DNA from: Neurospora tetraspora
Taxonomy: Eukaryota; Ascomycota; Sordariomycetes; Sordariales; Sordariaceae
Direction of reading: 5' to 3'
NCBI RefSeq assembly: GCF_033439725.1
Contig: NW_026944385.1
Coordinates: 3,133,001 to 3,197,000, forward strand
Length of the DNA stretch: 64,000 bases
The position numbers were made by a program, and so were the translations under genes. Of the stretch, positions 36,006 to 47,692 are shown one piece after another (position 1 is the stretch's first letter; each line of letters starts with the position of its first letter). Under the pieces are notes generated by a model that was not told where the DNA came from, made no database searches, and saw only the letters and a list, made by a program, of their open reading frames with translations.

Positions 36006-38243
36006 GATGGTATGATAGCACCAGGCTGGGGTGAGGCCCCGTTGGCGTGGGGATTGGAAGGGCGAGTCGGGGAGACTTGGCTGATGTGGCGTGGTGAGAC
36101 CCGAAGTGTTGGGATGTTGAAAGAGATGGTAAGGATATCTCTTGGTGGACTGGCGACGTGAGCAAATCCAAGGAGGGAACCAAATGATGAAGTCGAATGG
36201 AAGGGGCCAAAAGACCGGGCTTCTTGTCGGCGGGTTGTCCGGCGGGTTGGTGGACAAGCGGGTGAATCCGAATTGGTCGGTCGGGCTCTGTTCTAGAGCA
36301 GAAAAAGGTGATCGAGGGCGGGGGAACGATGCTGAATAACAAAAAGCATTGTAAAGGCGCCGCCCATGCTATGAAAAGAAGAGAGTGCTTGCGACGGAGG
36401 TGTTTACCTTAGGAACACCAGCAATGCAGCGCATAAGAGACAAAAAAAAGATCGAATAGGACTGCGCAAGGCGCGGGGAGGTTGAAGTGGTGAGGGCGGT
36501 TGTTCAAGTTGGGTGTGCCAGCTTGCGCAAAAAAAGAAAGCAGCCGGTGGTGATTTCGAAAGGTGAAGGTTGTATTTGAATGGTGGTAGGTTCCAGAACT
36601 TCCAAAGACCTTACGCGACTGGAGAAGGTGTCGAGGTGAGATGAAGTTGAGAAAGGACGACAGGAAGGCGAGAGCGGCTGCAGTGACGGGCGCAGGCTCG
36701 ATTGACGGGTACGTAATGCAAGATGGAGACACCAGGCAAACCAGCCTTAAGTCCAAGCCGCGGCGTGGCGTGGCCTGCGTGAGTGAGTGACAAAAGGATG
36801 CTTGCAGTGCTTGACCTGCTTGCGGTTTATCTGAGGTTTTTATTAGCTGTCAGGGTAATTCGATGGGAATTGAAGTTGGCTTCAGGAAGACTGACTCGTT
36901 TGAGGACTCGTTCTCCAAATATCCCGGGGAAGGTGGTGAGGAGGTAGAGTGGAAGAGGGGGCAAATTATCGGTGGTGACTTGATACAGTGGCAGCCGAGG
37001 GCAGTGCAGTGAGTGGGTGACCCCAACAGCGAGAGGCCCAGCCGGAGATCGAGAGATGGATTGACGGGATTGGCTCAAGGCTCCGGCACCAGCTGGCAGG
37101 CTTTGGGCATTTGCTTTCAATTCGGACCGTCAGGATGGCACGACGGGATTGTGTGGCCAATGATTGGAGGTTTTCTCAACTCTCGAACCCGGACTGTACA
37201 GTAATTCCAATCAATGTAAGGTACCTCCACGTTGTACCTTCTCTGGTCCCCAAGCCCTCACTGCAGGCCGCAGAGCCTCAAAGCCCCTGTAGAAGACGTG
37301 AAGAGCACTTAAACCCATTCAAGCGCTGATACCGGATCAGAAGTCCGAACACCGTTGTCCTCCATTCAAGTCGAAACTGTCTGGTCCCGTGAATCCGGAT
37401 CTGCTTACCAACCTTCGCCTCTCATATTTCAGCCTTTAAGCCTCAAAATGGCCTCCGCGAAGTCGGCGGAATGGCGCATCATGGACCGCTGTCTAGGCTG
37501 TCTCACAAGTTGCCCTGTGACAAGTATAGGATCACGCCAACAGTGGATCAGCGTACTGGATCGCTCATACCGGATACGTAAGTACCGTACATCAGATGTA
37601 ATCAAGCTGTCAGGGCTTATCCGTTATCGGACTCGTTACCTAGGAACCTTGATGGCCATGTTTGTGAGTTGTGAGGGGACTGGTTGTATGTTATCGTTAT
37701 CAGCCTGTTCAAGTTGTGTCGAATCCAAGATTTTGACTATGTTGGTGGTAAAGGTTTGGTGATACTCGTCAGTGAAAATTCTTCAGAAGCTGATCTCCCG
37801 GCGAGACTTAGTTCGCCGTCTTCGAGCCATAGCACCATGTGATATTTTAACCCCTAAAGCTAGAAAGTCGATGAACAGTTGACCAGCTTGTTGAGATTAG
37901 ACGATATACTCCTAAGCATATTCAACAACTCTAACCAACCATCTCCCTCTGCCAAAGATCCGAGTTCCGTGTATTTTTTTTTTTTCAAATCCCTACAGAA
38001 CACTATCATTTTACCGCAAAAATCCCTGTGAATAATCCTGGCGAGGATATCGTGCACTTGGCGTGTGCTGATCCACCTCAGGAAGCTTCAGCACTGACCC
38101 AAGTAAACGACGCCATCCGATCAGAAACTCCTCCATCATGAACACTTCCAGTACCACAAACCTACTCCGTCCCTCTGCCACAAAGTGACCTCACCTCAAA
38201 CCGGTTTGGAATTTGAAGGCTTCTGCTTGGAACCTGAAGCTTC
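36006..38243. other. Intergenic region between the NYN gene and the Rsc1-like 3' end
   Basis: 2.2 kb without a convincing frame. It should hold the NYN gene promoter and leader on the left and the Rsc1-like 3' untranslated region on the right. A 12-nt T run is at about 37975-37986. Confidence 0.5.
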
Positions 38244-38405
38244 CTAAGCCTTCACCCCCGTCGCCTTGACGCTCGTCAAGCCCTTTTCGTCGGCGAGAAA
38301 AGCCTCCTCCAACTGTTTCCGTTCCTCCTCCGTAACCAAGCCCTTCTTGATCTGATCCTCACACCACCACCTCAAGTTCTTCTTCCTAATCTCCGCCTCC
38401 GTTAG
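38244..38405 (-). other. Frame-shifted C-terminal remnant of the Rsc1-like gene
   Basis: Just before the annotated stop, the neighbouring frame reads GKGLTEAEIRKKNLRWWCED, then QIKKGLVTEEERKQLEEAFL, and ends at a TAG at 38244-38246. The composition (charged, amphipathic, WWC) is coding-like, unlike the GANGGGD end of the main frame. A one-base difference in the purine run AAAGCAGGGAAGGGG would fuse the two. No GT-AG intron can do it. Confidence 0.6.
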
Positions 38406-41400
38406 CCCCTTCCCTGCTTTGCCTCATCATCTCTTCCCATTCCTCCCTGCCCCCTAGCAGTTCCTCTAGGTGCTTCGTCCCCTTCTGCATCTGCTCGCAC
38501 CACTGAAGGATGCCCTCCTCCAGCAGACTCAACGCCTTCTTGTGCTCATCGCCCTCGCCATTCGCCTTGTCCTCAGCGGTTTTGGCAGCTTTGCGCTTGT
38601 TTGCCTCTTCCTGTAGCGCCTCATCCCGTTCCTTCCTCTTGCGCCTGCGCTCCTCCTTGAGGGCTTTGATGCTCTCCCAGTGAACACTGTGACCCAGCCC
38701 AGCGTACTGCTCCGCTACGCCGCCATTGCGAATAGAAGCCCTGTTGAGGGGCGGCGCGGTGAAAAAGAGGACACGTCCTTGATCGTCCGTCTGGAACTGC
38801 TTCTTCACCTCCTCGGGGATCTCACTGTCGATGTTCTCGGCAAGGGTGTAGACCTCGGGGGCACGCGGGGCGTTGTACGCATTACCAGCGGCCGGACCTG
38901 GGGCAAGCTGTTGTTGCATGGTTGGCGGGTGCTGCTGGATGGGAGTTCCCATCGGAGGTGGCTGGTGGTGCCTGTTAGGCGTGGGGAAGTTGGGCGCTAT
39001 CGGCGACGGCTGCGGATGAGAATGGGGGTGATGCGCTACCGGCACGCCTATGGGTACACCAGGGTGGTGGGGCGGGCCGACTCCGAAGGGCTGTTGTTGT
39101 GGTGGCGGCGGGTGCGGGTGCACCGGCCTGTGATGTGGGTGATGAGGGTCGTACTGGGGCCCGGGGGGCGGCGCCGGAGCGAGCTGGCTTTGTGTGGTCG
39201 GGTGGCCGTGGTGGATGTATTGAATTTGCTGGTAGGGTTGGTGATGTTGTTGTTGTTGCGGCGGCGGCGGCGGTTGGTGTGGAGGCTGAGGAATTGGGAC
39301 GTGTTGTGGCCCGGGACCGTGGTACGGAGGAGGTTGTTGGTGCGAGTAAGGAGGAGGCTGCTGGTGTGGGTAATGATGGGGGCTTGGCTGCATCGGGGGC
39401 ATCCCGGGATGATGGGGCTGCACGTGCATGGGCATGCCGGGCATTGGCTGGTGCTGATGCTGGGGTCCTAGTGGCTGCTGATGGAGACCCTGATGGGGAT
39501 GCGGTTGCAGCTGCGGTTGATATTGATGGATCGGCGGCGGCGGGTGCGACTGCGGATGACCGTGAATCTGGACGATGTGAGGAGCGATGCCGTGACCCTG
39601 AGGCGGCGGCTGCTGCTGCCGTGGTGCGAAATGCTGCACGTAGTGCTGCCCTCCAAACGCGACGAGTCCACCAGGTCCAGGCGCGGGAGCGACAGACGGA
39701 TGGAATGTTGGTGTTCCTGGAACGCCCGAGAACGACGGACGGTGCGATGATCCGGGGCCAGGACCAGGACCGATGGCCAGCGGCACAGGCGCGATGGATA
39801 TTGGGTGAGCTTCTGGCGGAGGCGACTCCTTGTTCGAGAGATATGTCGTCAGCTTACTACTTCACACGCTTCTTTTCCAAACGGTTTCCTAGTCTGTCCC
39901 ACTGTGGAGGTAGGGGAGGAGCAGGGAGGTGTGACAAGCTTTTGTCTAATGCAAAGAAGGTTTGACGGAAGCGCGCAGGGAGCCTTGTGTGTGCCGAGAG
40001 CCGTTGGTGCGGCAAGAGGCAATCGGAAAGAGAAAAAATTGTTTAGGATGAGTGAAAGAGGAAAAGGGTAAACCAGTTCAAGGGATAGAGGAAGTGGCAG
40101 GCGGGGAAAAAAGTGAAACTCGAAAGTTCAGAACGAGCCAAGGTTGAGAAAAAAAATGAAAAAAAAATGAAAAAATATACAAGGGAGGCATTGACAGGTT
40201 GACTCTGGCACTAGCACAGGGCACTTTGCTACTCGGTCCCAAAACGAGGGATGACCCAGGGCGTGGGAGAGGATGGGTCGAGTCGTGAAGAGTGAGGCTG
40301 CGAACGAGCAGTGAAATCAAACATGAAGAACGGGATGACAGAACCAGGAAGAAGCACCGAGGAAAAGGTGAATGGGATGGATGAATGTGGGGTTTGGAAA
40401 ATTCTCAGGAGCACGCGCATTGAGAGCCACTTTGTTTGCTCTCCTCCTCCTCTCTGGAGGGAGCAGCTCTTATGGGCCTGGCAACCTCGCAACAGAAAAC
40501 AATTCAAAGAATGAAGCTCAAGGAAATCAACTTCGCTTACATTGGGCTCTCGAGGGCGCCGGTGGACCGCCCCAATGAGGGGGGGCGCATTCGGGCTCCT
40601 CCACGTCGGTTTCGGCAAGTCATCCGTCTCTTTGGCGTCGGCTTGCAGCAGATGCTTGATAGGACTGGGGATCTTCCTCATGGTGCGCGGCACGGGCCAG
40701 AGATCCATCTCATAGTCCTGGTCGCGAACCTCTTCGGGCAGACAGCTGGACCACGTTTTGACCTTGTTGAACTTGCATTTCTCTTCGTTATACCGCGCCT
40801 CGCAGACATACACCATCTTGTTAAAAGGCAAGCCGCGAGGACGACCCTTGGGATAGCGGGTAATGAACATCACAAAGCATCGGTCCTCAACTTCTTCGAT
40901 CCGGTGGTCGCGATACTGACCTGTCTTGACCACCTCGTTCTCGTAAAAGAACTTGTCATAGCGATGGACCGTCTGCTCTGGGCGATAGAACCAGCAGGCG
41001 TTCACCCACTTCTGGCCAGACTTGTCCGACCACATCCGGTAGATCTGCGCGACGATGGGCTTGGAAAGATCGTTGGGATTACGGATGTGAACCCAGTCAC
41101 CTATGGTCACAGTCAGCCATCTGAACTCAAGCTCCTTGGTGTTTGCGCCCTGCTTTCAGGTCCGGATGAATACATACCCACTCGCCACAGCTCGCCTCCG
41201 TGCTCAATGCTGTCCAAGGGCAGCTTTCCATCTGCATCGCGAAAGTCATCGTCGGGCTTGGCTTTTTCCTGCTCCACGAGGGCGCGCGCCTCTTTTTGTA
41301 GTTCAACCGCATCCTCATACTCTTCACTCCCCTGTTCGTGGAAGAGCTTCGCATTCTCAAACATGAGTTCCAAGTCCTGGAGCACTTGGTCGAGATTCTG

Positions 41401-42720
41401 GTACTTTTTACGCTTGTGCTTCCTGATGATCATATCCAGCGCAATCGGGTTGCGCACAGCGGCGTAGTATCCCGGGCTTTCTGACTTGTCAGGTAGCCTT
41501 TGAAAGTGATTGATGCGCACATGGCCATTTTCGTTCTTGAATTTTCGCAGCCCCTTGAGCAGGGCCTGTATCCTGGCTTCTTGTGGCGTGAGGACCTTGG
41601 GGGGTCTCTGGTGCTTCTTTTGGGCCTCATCATCGTCGTCGTCTTGTTTCCTTCTTCGAGACCGGCCACCGCGTCTCCGCCCACGCCTGCGCCGCCCGTC
41701 CGAGTCGACATCATCTGAGTCATCCGATTCTGATTCTTCCTCCTCCTCTTCCTCCTCTTCATCTTCCTCTTCCTCTTCGGGAGTTGGCGAATCTTCAAAC
41801 TCGGGTAACGGACCGTAGTCGGGGATCTCGGCGTCTTTTTCGGTAATGTCACCCTTCTTGACGAGTTCGGCAAGCTTTTCTTTGAAAACCTCGAGTAACC
41901 GACCGGCGTCGGAGAAGATGGGGGCGGAGGGCCTATTGTATACTTGTGCGTTGTGGCATATGCGCGTCACATCCTGAACGAACTCGTTGAAACTTGTGTA
42001 GCTCTTTTTGCCCAGCTTGCCCTGCAGTGTTGCGAAGAACATGGTCAGCTCTGGTTTCATGAGCGTAAGAATGCAAGGCATGCCAACATACCCTGATGGT
42101 GCTGAAGGCCATTGGCGTCTTGATAACCTCAAAGTAATCTGGAAGGCACCGCTTATTAACTAACCTCTGGAATCCAGAGGCAATCTCGTAGTCCCTACAG
42201 AAAAAGAGGTTAGCGTGCCAATAGGTCGCGAGGCACAGCATGAGTACCTGGACGCGGGGGGGCAGAGGGTGACTGACTCTCCGTCCACCTTGATGGTGTA
42301 CCGACACAGGTACTCGGACGTGTCTCTGATTAGCTGTAAGAGATCCTTGGCAGAATCACTCTCTTCTTCGTCCTCGTCCTCATCTTCGTCCTCCTCGTCG
42401 TCGTCTTCTCGGTCGTCGGCCATGTCCGCATCTTGGTCCTTGTCGGCGGCTTTGCGTTTGTCGTCGTCGTTCGCATCGGCATCCTCCATCTCCACATCGT
42501 CATCGACGTCGCCCTTGGCCTCGATGGACTCGCGTACCTCGATCGCGTCACGGGTCGGGGCAGCAGCCATGGTATTGCTGTTGGTGTTGCTGGACTGTCG
42601 TCGCGTGGTTCTGGGGGTGGTTCTGGCGGTTGTTCTGGTCGGGGCAGCAGCTGAGGAAGTGGTGTTCCTCTTGGCGGGGGAGAAGTCGCCTCTGCTGGGG
42701 CGTTCGCGCAAAGTGGGCAT
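38386..42720 (-). CDS. Rsc1/Rsc2-type RSC chromatin-remodelling subunit: two bromodomains plus BAH
   Basis: Binds acetylated histones within the RSC ATPase complex. Five exons: 42248-42720, 42092-42194, 41178-42021, 40541-41100 and 38386-39828, in phase, 1140 residues. Order: acidic N-terminus; bromodomain 1 (about 130-255, with PDYFEVIKTPMAFSTIR); acidic then AT-hook-like RRRRGRRRGGR near 295; bromodomain 2 (about 330-440, GYYAAVRNPIALDM); BAH (about 474-600, GDWVHIRNPNDLSKPIVAQI and FVMFITRYPKGRPRG); then a 712-nt intron whose acceptor reads AACAAG, with a CTGAC branch-like word about 20 nt before it, leading into a Pro/His/Gln-rich tail. The join restores REPN-ESPPPEAHP. The final conserved part starts near 987 (YTLAENIDSEIPEEVKKQF). 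The frame then ends at a TAG that looks premature, because a coding-like tail continues in another frame to 38244. Confidence 0.85.
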
Positions 42721-44410
42721 CGCGGCTACGCAAGCTAGGTATGTAGAGAGCTGGGACTGTAGCGCAAGGGTGGACTCCTAGACTCCTCTTCCCGGTCGGT
42801 TTGTCTCTGTTTCTCCAAGGTGTTCCCGCCAGACACACGCACACTCTCTCTCACATACACGGTCCTCCACGCGCGGTTCAGAACACAGACACAGGCACAG
42901 ACGCCCGCTGGAGCCGCACTCTGTGTTTGGCAGTTGGTTGGCGTGTTGGCTCTGTTGTTCTTGGGTGTTGGTTGGGGTTACCGTTGCCCGGGCCGCGAAT
43001 CAGTCTGGCTGTGTGCGTGGATGGGAAAAAGAGGACGATCTCCTAAAAGATGCCCACCAAGGATACCTCGTGTAGAATGCTTGGGGTGTCTGGGAATGAC
43101 GGGGAATGATATACGCCGTAGTGTAGTGATTGCTAGCTCTTCCTGGGGAAACACGCGAAAGACGAGGGTCCAATTGGTGTCAGCACTCAAGTTGTCCACC
43201 TTAGCCGCACGTTAACGTCTTAAACGTGCTCTTAGACGCGCCAAACCCTCGTTAGTTGCTTAGGTTGACAGTAACGGGTTAAGTTGATCGCCTTCCACGA
43301 ATGCACCCCTGACCATCTGTTAGTAGGTGCTGTGTGGGCTGGACCGTGCGTGACTGCCGGAAGGGCCGATCCACTGCGGCCCCGAGCCCCGCGACGGGAG
43401 GGGGTGAGCCGGTGGGCAGCAGCTTAGCGCCTTGCTCAACGGGGTTGAAGGCCTGGACTGTTACATTACATTACATTTTAAAGACCTCTTTACAGAGCTA
43501 CACCAGATCTCCTCTGTCTCTGAGGACTTTAGCTAGAGGTATGTTTCATCCGTTGTACATTCCAGATTGTATCGACACAACATGGAAGTCCGAAAAAGGA
43601 ACCTGACAGCGTGGTGTTTCTGCTGTGCAATACGGGTCAAAGTGTCACGTACGGGCATGGACGCTAATGGTGCCGCCAACCCACAGGTGACGTTTAACGC
43701 CCCGTTCGTTGTTCAGCTTGAACGCTTCCAGCGTTGTACATCCATCTACCTTAAATTGTACCTATATCGGACTTCCTATACCGTAACCTCTAAGAACGAC
43801 ACCTCATCAACAACCTCCATCTTGTCACCTGGACTCTTTCAACCCGTTAGACAACGAACCAGTTTGAGTTTGCAGTTTGCTGTCGTCCCATCTTGGTTGA
43901 CATCGTGACATGTTCCAATCAGCGGCACTTGCATGAACTGTTCCGCTTGTACCTTAACCCCTGGTTTGTCCACTTCCTCCACTTCACTACTAAAGGCCCA
44001 TAACCGTTCTCTTGGAAAAGGTACACCTTGAGTCTTGAGAGACTGTGGTTACAAGAAGCTTACCATCTATCGTGACCTGAGCAGACAGAGCACCACACCG
44101 CTGGTACAGCCTTCCTTCCATTCACTTCGTCCGGCGCATACCTCCCGCGCCATAGAGGTACTATATGACCCGAACCAGGACATGAACCTGAAGCTCTTAT
44201 ATATCCACCAACTCTTCACTTGCGTCTTCCTCCTTGGCCAACTCTAAATACAACCCTCCACTTTCACCGAGACCTGGATAAATTTACCACCACATTCAAC
44301 CTCACGGCGAAACCATATCCAGGACATCGCCCATATCACCTTCCCTCAAGCATACCATTACAACAAAAACACACCACACCAACACCAACTCCAACATCAA
44401 CCCAAACCCA
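42721..44410. promoter_or_regulatory. Divergent intergenic region between the Rsc1-like gene and OTU1
   Basis: 1.7 kb, head-to-head. It includes a CA/CT-rich leader-like stretch near 42830-42900 for the Rsc1-like gene, a TTACATTACATTACATT repeat at about 43461-43477, and a C/A-rich leader before OTU1. No gene is seen. Confidence 0.4.
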
Positions 44411-45573
44411 ATGCCGCAAATTCAGTTACGCCTTAGGACGCCAAGCGGGCAAACCCGCCTTGAAGTCGACGACGAGTCCATCTTGGAGGACCTGGTGGCC
44501 CAGATAAGGACGGCCACCAAGATCGACAAGTTCTCGCTCAAGTACGGCTACCCCCTAAAAGATCTCGACATCAGCGCTGAAGCGCAAAAGGCCACTCCGC
44601 TCAAGGAACTCAAGCTGCGCGGTGAGACCATTGTGGTTGCTCCTCTGGAAAGTGCTGCTCCTTTACCGGCGGCTGAGCCAGAAAAGCCCAAATTTACACC
44701 AAAAGGCATCGAGCCGGATGAGACGTCCATCGAGTGGCCCGAAAGGGGCGGATATCTTGGTGAGTACTTATTCTAGAACAAGCACACTCTGACTCCCGTG
44801 TATAACGCTTTGTAACAAACCATATGATATGTGTGGTGCTGATTGAAATCAATCTACTACAGTCCTCCGTGTAATGCCCGACGACAACAGCTGCATGTGT
44901 AAGTTTGAACAACCCCCTTTCTTTCATAACCGCCACCACCACCACCAAACCACTCACCTCGCCCACTCATTTTCTCAACTTTTATTAAAAAAAAAAAAAA
45001 AAAACAGTCACAGCAGTAGGCGGCGCCCTCTCCATCGCCAACCCCTCCTCCGTCCTCCGCCGCCAAGTATCCGACTACATCCTCTCCCACCCGTCCCAAT
45101 ACACCGCCGCGATCCTCGGCTCTCCTCCCGCCATCTACGCCTCGCGCATGCTGCAGTCCGACGTCTGGGGCGGCGCCATCGAGCTCTCCATTTTATCCGA
45201 CATCTACAACATCGAAATCTCTTCAATCGACGTCAAGAGCCTCCGCGTTGACCGGTTCGGCGAGGGCAAATCCCTTAGGATCCTAATCTTGTACTCGGGC
45301 ATTCATTATGATCGCATCGCCCTCGCCATGGATTTGTCTTATCCCGTGGAGGTGGACGTGACGAAGTGGAGCACGGAGGACGAGGAGGTGTTGGATAAAG
45401 CGAGAAGGCTGGCGGAGCAGTTGCAGCGGATGCATTATTATACGGACACGACGGATTTTGTGATCAAGTGTGAGATGGACGGGTGTGGATGGATTGGACA
45501 GGGGACGAAGGATGCGGCGAGGCATGAGAGGGAGACGGGGCATGGGAGGTTTGGGGAGATGGAGATTAAGTGA
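44411..45573 (+). CDS. OTU1 (Yod1-type) ubiquitin thioesterase
   Basis: A cysteine deubiquitinase that works with Cdc48/p97 in ER-associated degradation. Exons 44411-44759, 44863-44898 and 45008-45573 join in phase to 316 residues. The N-terminus is the UBX-like domain (MPQIQLRLRTPSGQTRLEVD, about 1-85). The OTU domain follows with the catalytic block MPDDNSCMF (Cys127, Asp124) entirely on the 36-nt second exon apart from its last residue, and the catalytic His228 in YSGIHYDRI. The C-terminal C2H2 finger uses Cys283, Cys288, His301 and His307. This is the exact domain order of yeast Otu1 and human YOD1. An A19-type run ends the second intron just before its acceptor. All catalytic residues are present. 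Confidence 0.95.
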
Positions 45574-46531
45574 GTGAGGGATTGGGGATGAGGGAGGAGG
45601 GGAGAAGGGAGGTGATACTGCGGGAACTCAACTGGTTAGGCTGTTTGTTGTAAGCCGGATATCAAGTGTCGTTAGGGGATTATATCCAAGCATAGTTACA
45701 TTTACGTCTAGTACATAAGGAGCCGGTAGATATATTCACTTAATTTGTCCATGTTCCCGTAGTTCAGTGATGTTTCAGGGGGATACAAGTCCACAAAGTG
45801 CCGCGCCAAGGGCTGTCCATCGGCGCACGTTCGGGCGGCCGCACCAACGTCAGACGGTGGAGACCCGAGAATCCGGGGAAACGGGCGGGCGCCGGGGGAC
45901 CCACTATTCTCGATGCTACGTAGTGTCTTTCTCCGCGTGTGAAAATGTTCACAAAGAAAACAGCTTCCGGTTTTGATTTTCACATGTAGGTCGCCTCCAG
46001 ACAATTCAGAAGAAATTATTTGCTTTGGTTGTTACCAGAGTCAAGTCAAAAGGCAGCTAGCTCTGTTGTTTATTGGACTGGAGGCCGAGCTCACAGAGTT
46101 CGTCACGGTTACCTCGGCATAATTCTCCCGGCACCTCTAGGGTAGGACCCGGCCTCACACCAAGTGCTCACGGGATTCGGTTTTACCAAATTGACTCTCA
46201 AACATCTCAGTGGACTCGATCTGGTAGCTCTTGGAATTGATACTCCAGTCCGAGACACCAAGGTGTTCTGACGCAGACGAAGTGACGACCCAATCGGTTG
46301 TTCACCACCGACACCGACTCAGACAGCCAGAGACAGAGGCAGAGCCCTTGCGTTGGTTGCCTTTTAGCAGGAGCCCCGAGCGCTGAAGCTGAAGCCGAAG
46401 CGCTGCAGGATTGCTAAAGTCTGCAGTGTTCCAGGACAGCGGGTGTCTGAAGCACGGCAGATCATTGGTTCACGATACCGTAGCCAGCAGCCACCTAGAC
46501 CTCAGCCCTACAGCGGTGGTACATACATACC
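45574..46531. other. Intergenic region between OTU1 and the mitochondrial carrier
   Basis: About 1 kb with no convincing frame. It is presumably the OTU1 3' end and the carrier promoter and leader. Nothing specific is seen. Confidence 0.5.
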
Positions 46532-47692
46532 ATGTCCGCCGACTTCTGGGCCGGATACATCTCCGGCGCCATCGGCATCGTCATCGGTAACCCGCTTGAC
46601 ATCCTTAAGGTCCGGCTCCAAGCCGGTTCTTCTCCCTCCTCCTCCCCCTCCGTCTCATCTTCTTCCCTACCCACCCCAACCCCAAACTCAACCCCCTCAC
46701 CAACCCCAACAGCCTCAACAGGCACAGCAGCAACCTCCTGGATCCGCCCCTTCCTCCGCGGCACCGCCGCCCCAGTTCTCGGCTACGGCGCCCTCAACGC
46801 TCTCCTCTTCGTCTCCTACAACCGGACCGAATCAGCCATCAACCAGTTTGTTTTCGGCATAGACCCTTCTTTGCCATCGCAAACGGGCGTCAACCTCTGG
46901 AGTACCTGGATCGCCGGAGCCGTAGGCGGACTGGCTACGTGGGTGGTTAGCACGCCTACTGAGTTGGTTAAGTGTCGGGTTCAACTTGCGGGGCAGGGGC
47001 AAGGATCGGGGACGGAAGGTAGGGGGGGAATAGGTAGAGAGAAGGGGTCATGGCAAGTAGCCAAACATGTCCTCCGAACCGAGGGAATCAAAGGTCTTTA
47101 CTTTGGCGGGGCGGTGACGGCGCTGAGGGATAGTATCGGGTATGGGTTTTATTTTTGGAGTTATGAGTTGAGCTCGAGGTGGATGGTTGCTGCTTCTGCT
47201 TCTTCTTCTTCCTCTGGGGAATCCTCCTCCTCCTCCTCTTCTTCTCAGGCCGGCGGTATCTTCACCTCCGAAGCATCCCGTGTCCTTCTCTGCGGTGGCC
47301 TAGCGGGCATCATCACTTGGGCGAGCATTTTCCCCTTGGACGTGATCAAGACAAGGGTTCAGACGCAAGGGATTCTTGGAGTTGGAGCTTCTTCTGCTTC
47401 AAGTGAGCAAACGGCACTCTTGGACCAGACGACGGCGGCCCAGCGGAAACAAAGGCCGTTGGGAGCCTGGGAGGTTGCCAAGTTGACGTATAGAGAGGGC
47501 AGGGTCAAGCCGTTCTTTAGAGGACTGACGGTCTGTAGTGTCAGGGCGTTTATTGTTAATGCTGCGCAGTGGGCAATGTATGAGTGGATCATGACGGAGC
47601 TTGGGCAGGGCAGAAGGGCGAAGGCGTCGGCTGCTGGAGTCGAGGCAGGAGCGTTGGGAGGGGGCGAGCTTGTTGCAATGGGTGCTGCTTGA
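46532..47692 (+). CDS. Mitochondrial carrier family (SLC25) protein
   Basis: Intronless, 386 residues, an inner-membrane solute carrier. The three repeats show the signature Px[DE]xx[KR]: NPLDILKVR, TPTELVKCR and FPLDVIKTR, each after a hydrophobic helix (AGYISGAIGIVIG; WIAGAVGGLATWVVS; LLCGGLAGIITWASI). The even-numbered helices end in GYGALNALLFVSYN, LYFGGAVTALRDSIGYGFYF and RAFIVNAAQWAMYEW. The last helix pattern (R..I.NAA...YE) resembles the carnitine/ornithine-type subgroup; the substrate cannot be told. Two Ser/Pro/Thr-rich inserts lengthen loops, after the first signature (about residues 32-70) and before the third repeat (SSSSSGESSSS). Such inserts explain the length above the usual 300. 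Confidence 0.88.
   Translation: MSADFWAGYISGAIGIVIGNPLDILKVRLQAGSSPSSSPSVSSSSLPTPTPNSTPSPTPTASTGTAATSWIRPFLRGTAAPVLGYGALNALLFVSYNRTESAINQFVFGIDPSLPSQTGVNLWSTWIAGAVGGLATWVVSTPTELVKCRVQLAGQGQGSGTEGRGGIGREKGSWQVAKHVLRTEGIKGLYFGGAVTALRDSIGYGFYFWSYELSSRWMVAASASSSSSGESSSSSSSSQAGGIFTSEASRVLLCGGLAGIITWASIFPLDVIKTRVQTQGILGVGASSASSEQTALLDQTTAAQRKQRPLGAWEVAKLTYREGRVKPFFRGLTVCSVRAFIVNAAQWAMYEWIMTELGQGRRAKASAAGVEAGALGGGELVAMGAA

Noticed and set aside
36006-36257. N-terminal extension of the NYN-domain protein
   Set aside because: Pro-rich, leader-like composition with no conserved look; the ATG at 36005 is preferred.
38680-39471. 263-codon + strand Arg/Val/Leu-rich frame
   Set aside because: Antisense shadow of the Pro/His/Gln-rich last exon of the Rsc1-like gene.
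39467-39786. Separate Pro-rich gene starting at about 39786
   Set aside because: That start is GTG, no ATG precedes it, and it joins the BAH exon in phase through a spliceable intron, so it is the last exon of the Rsc1-like gene.
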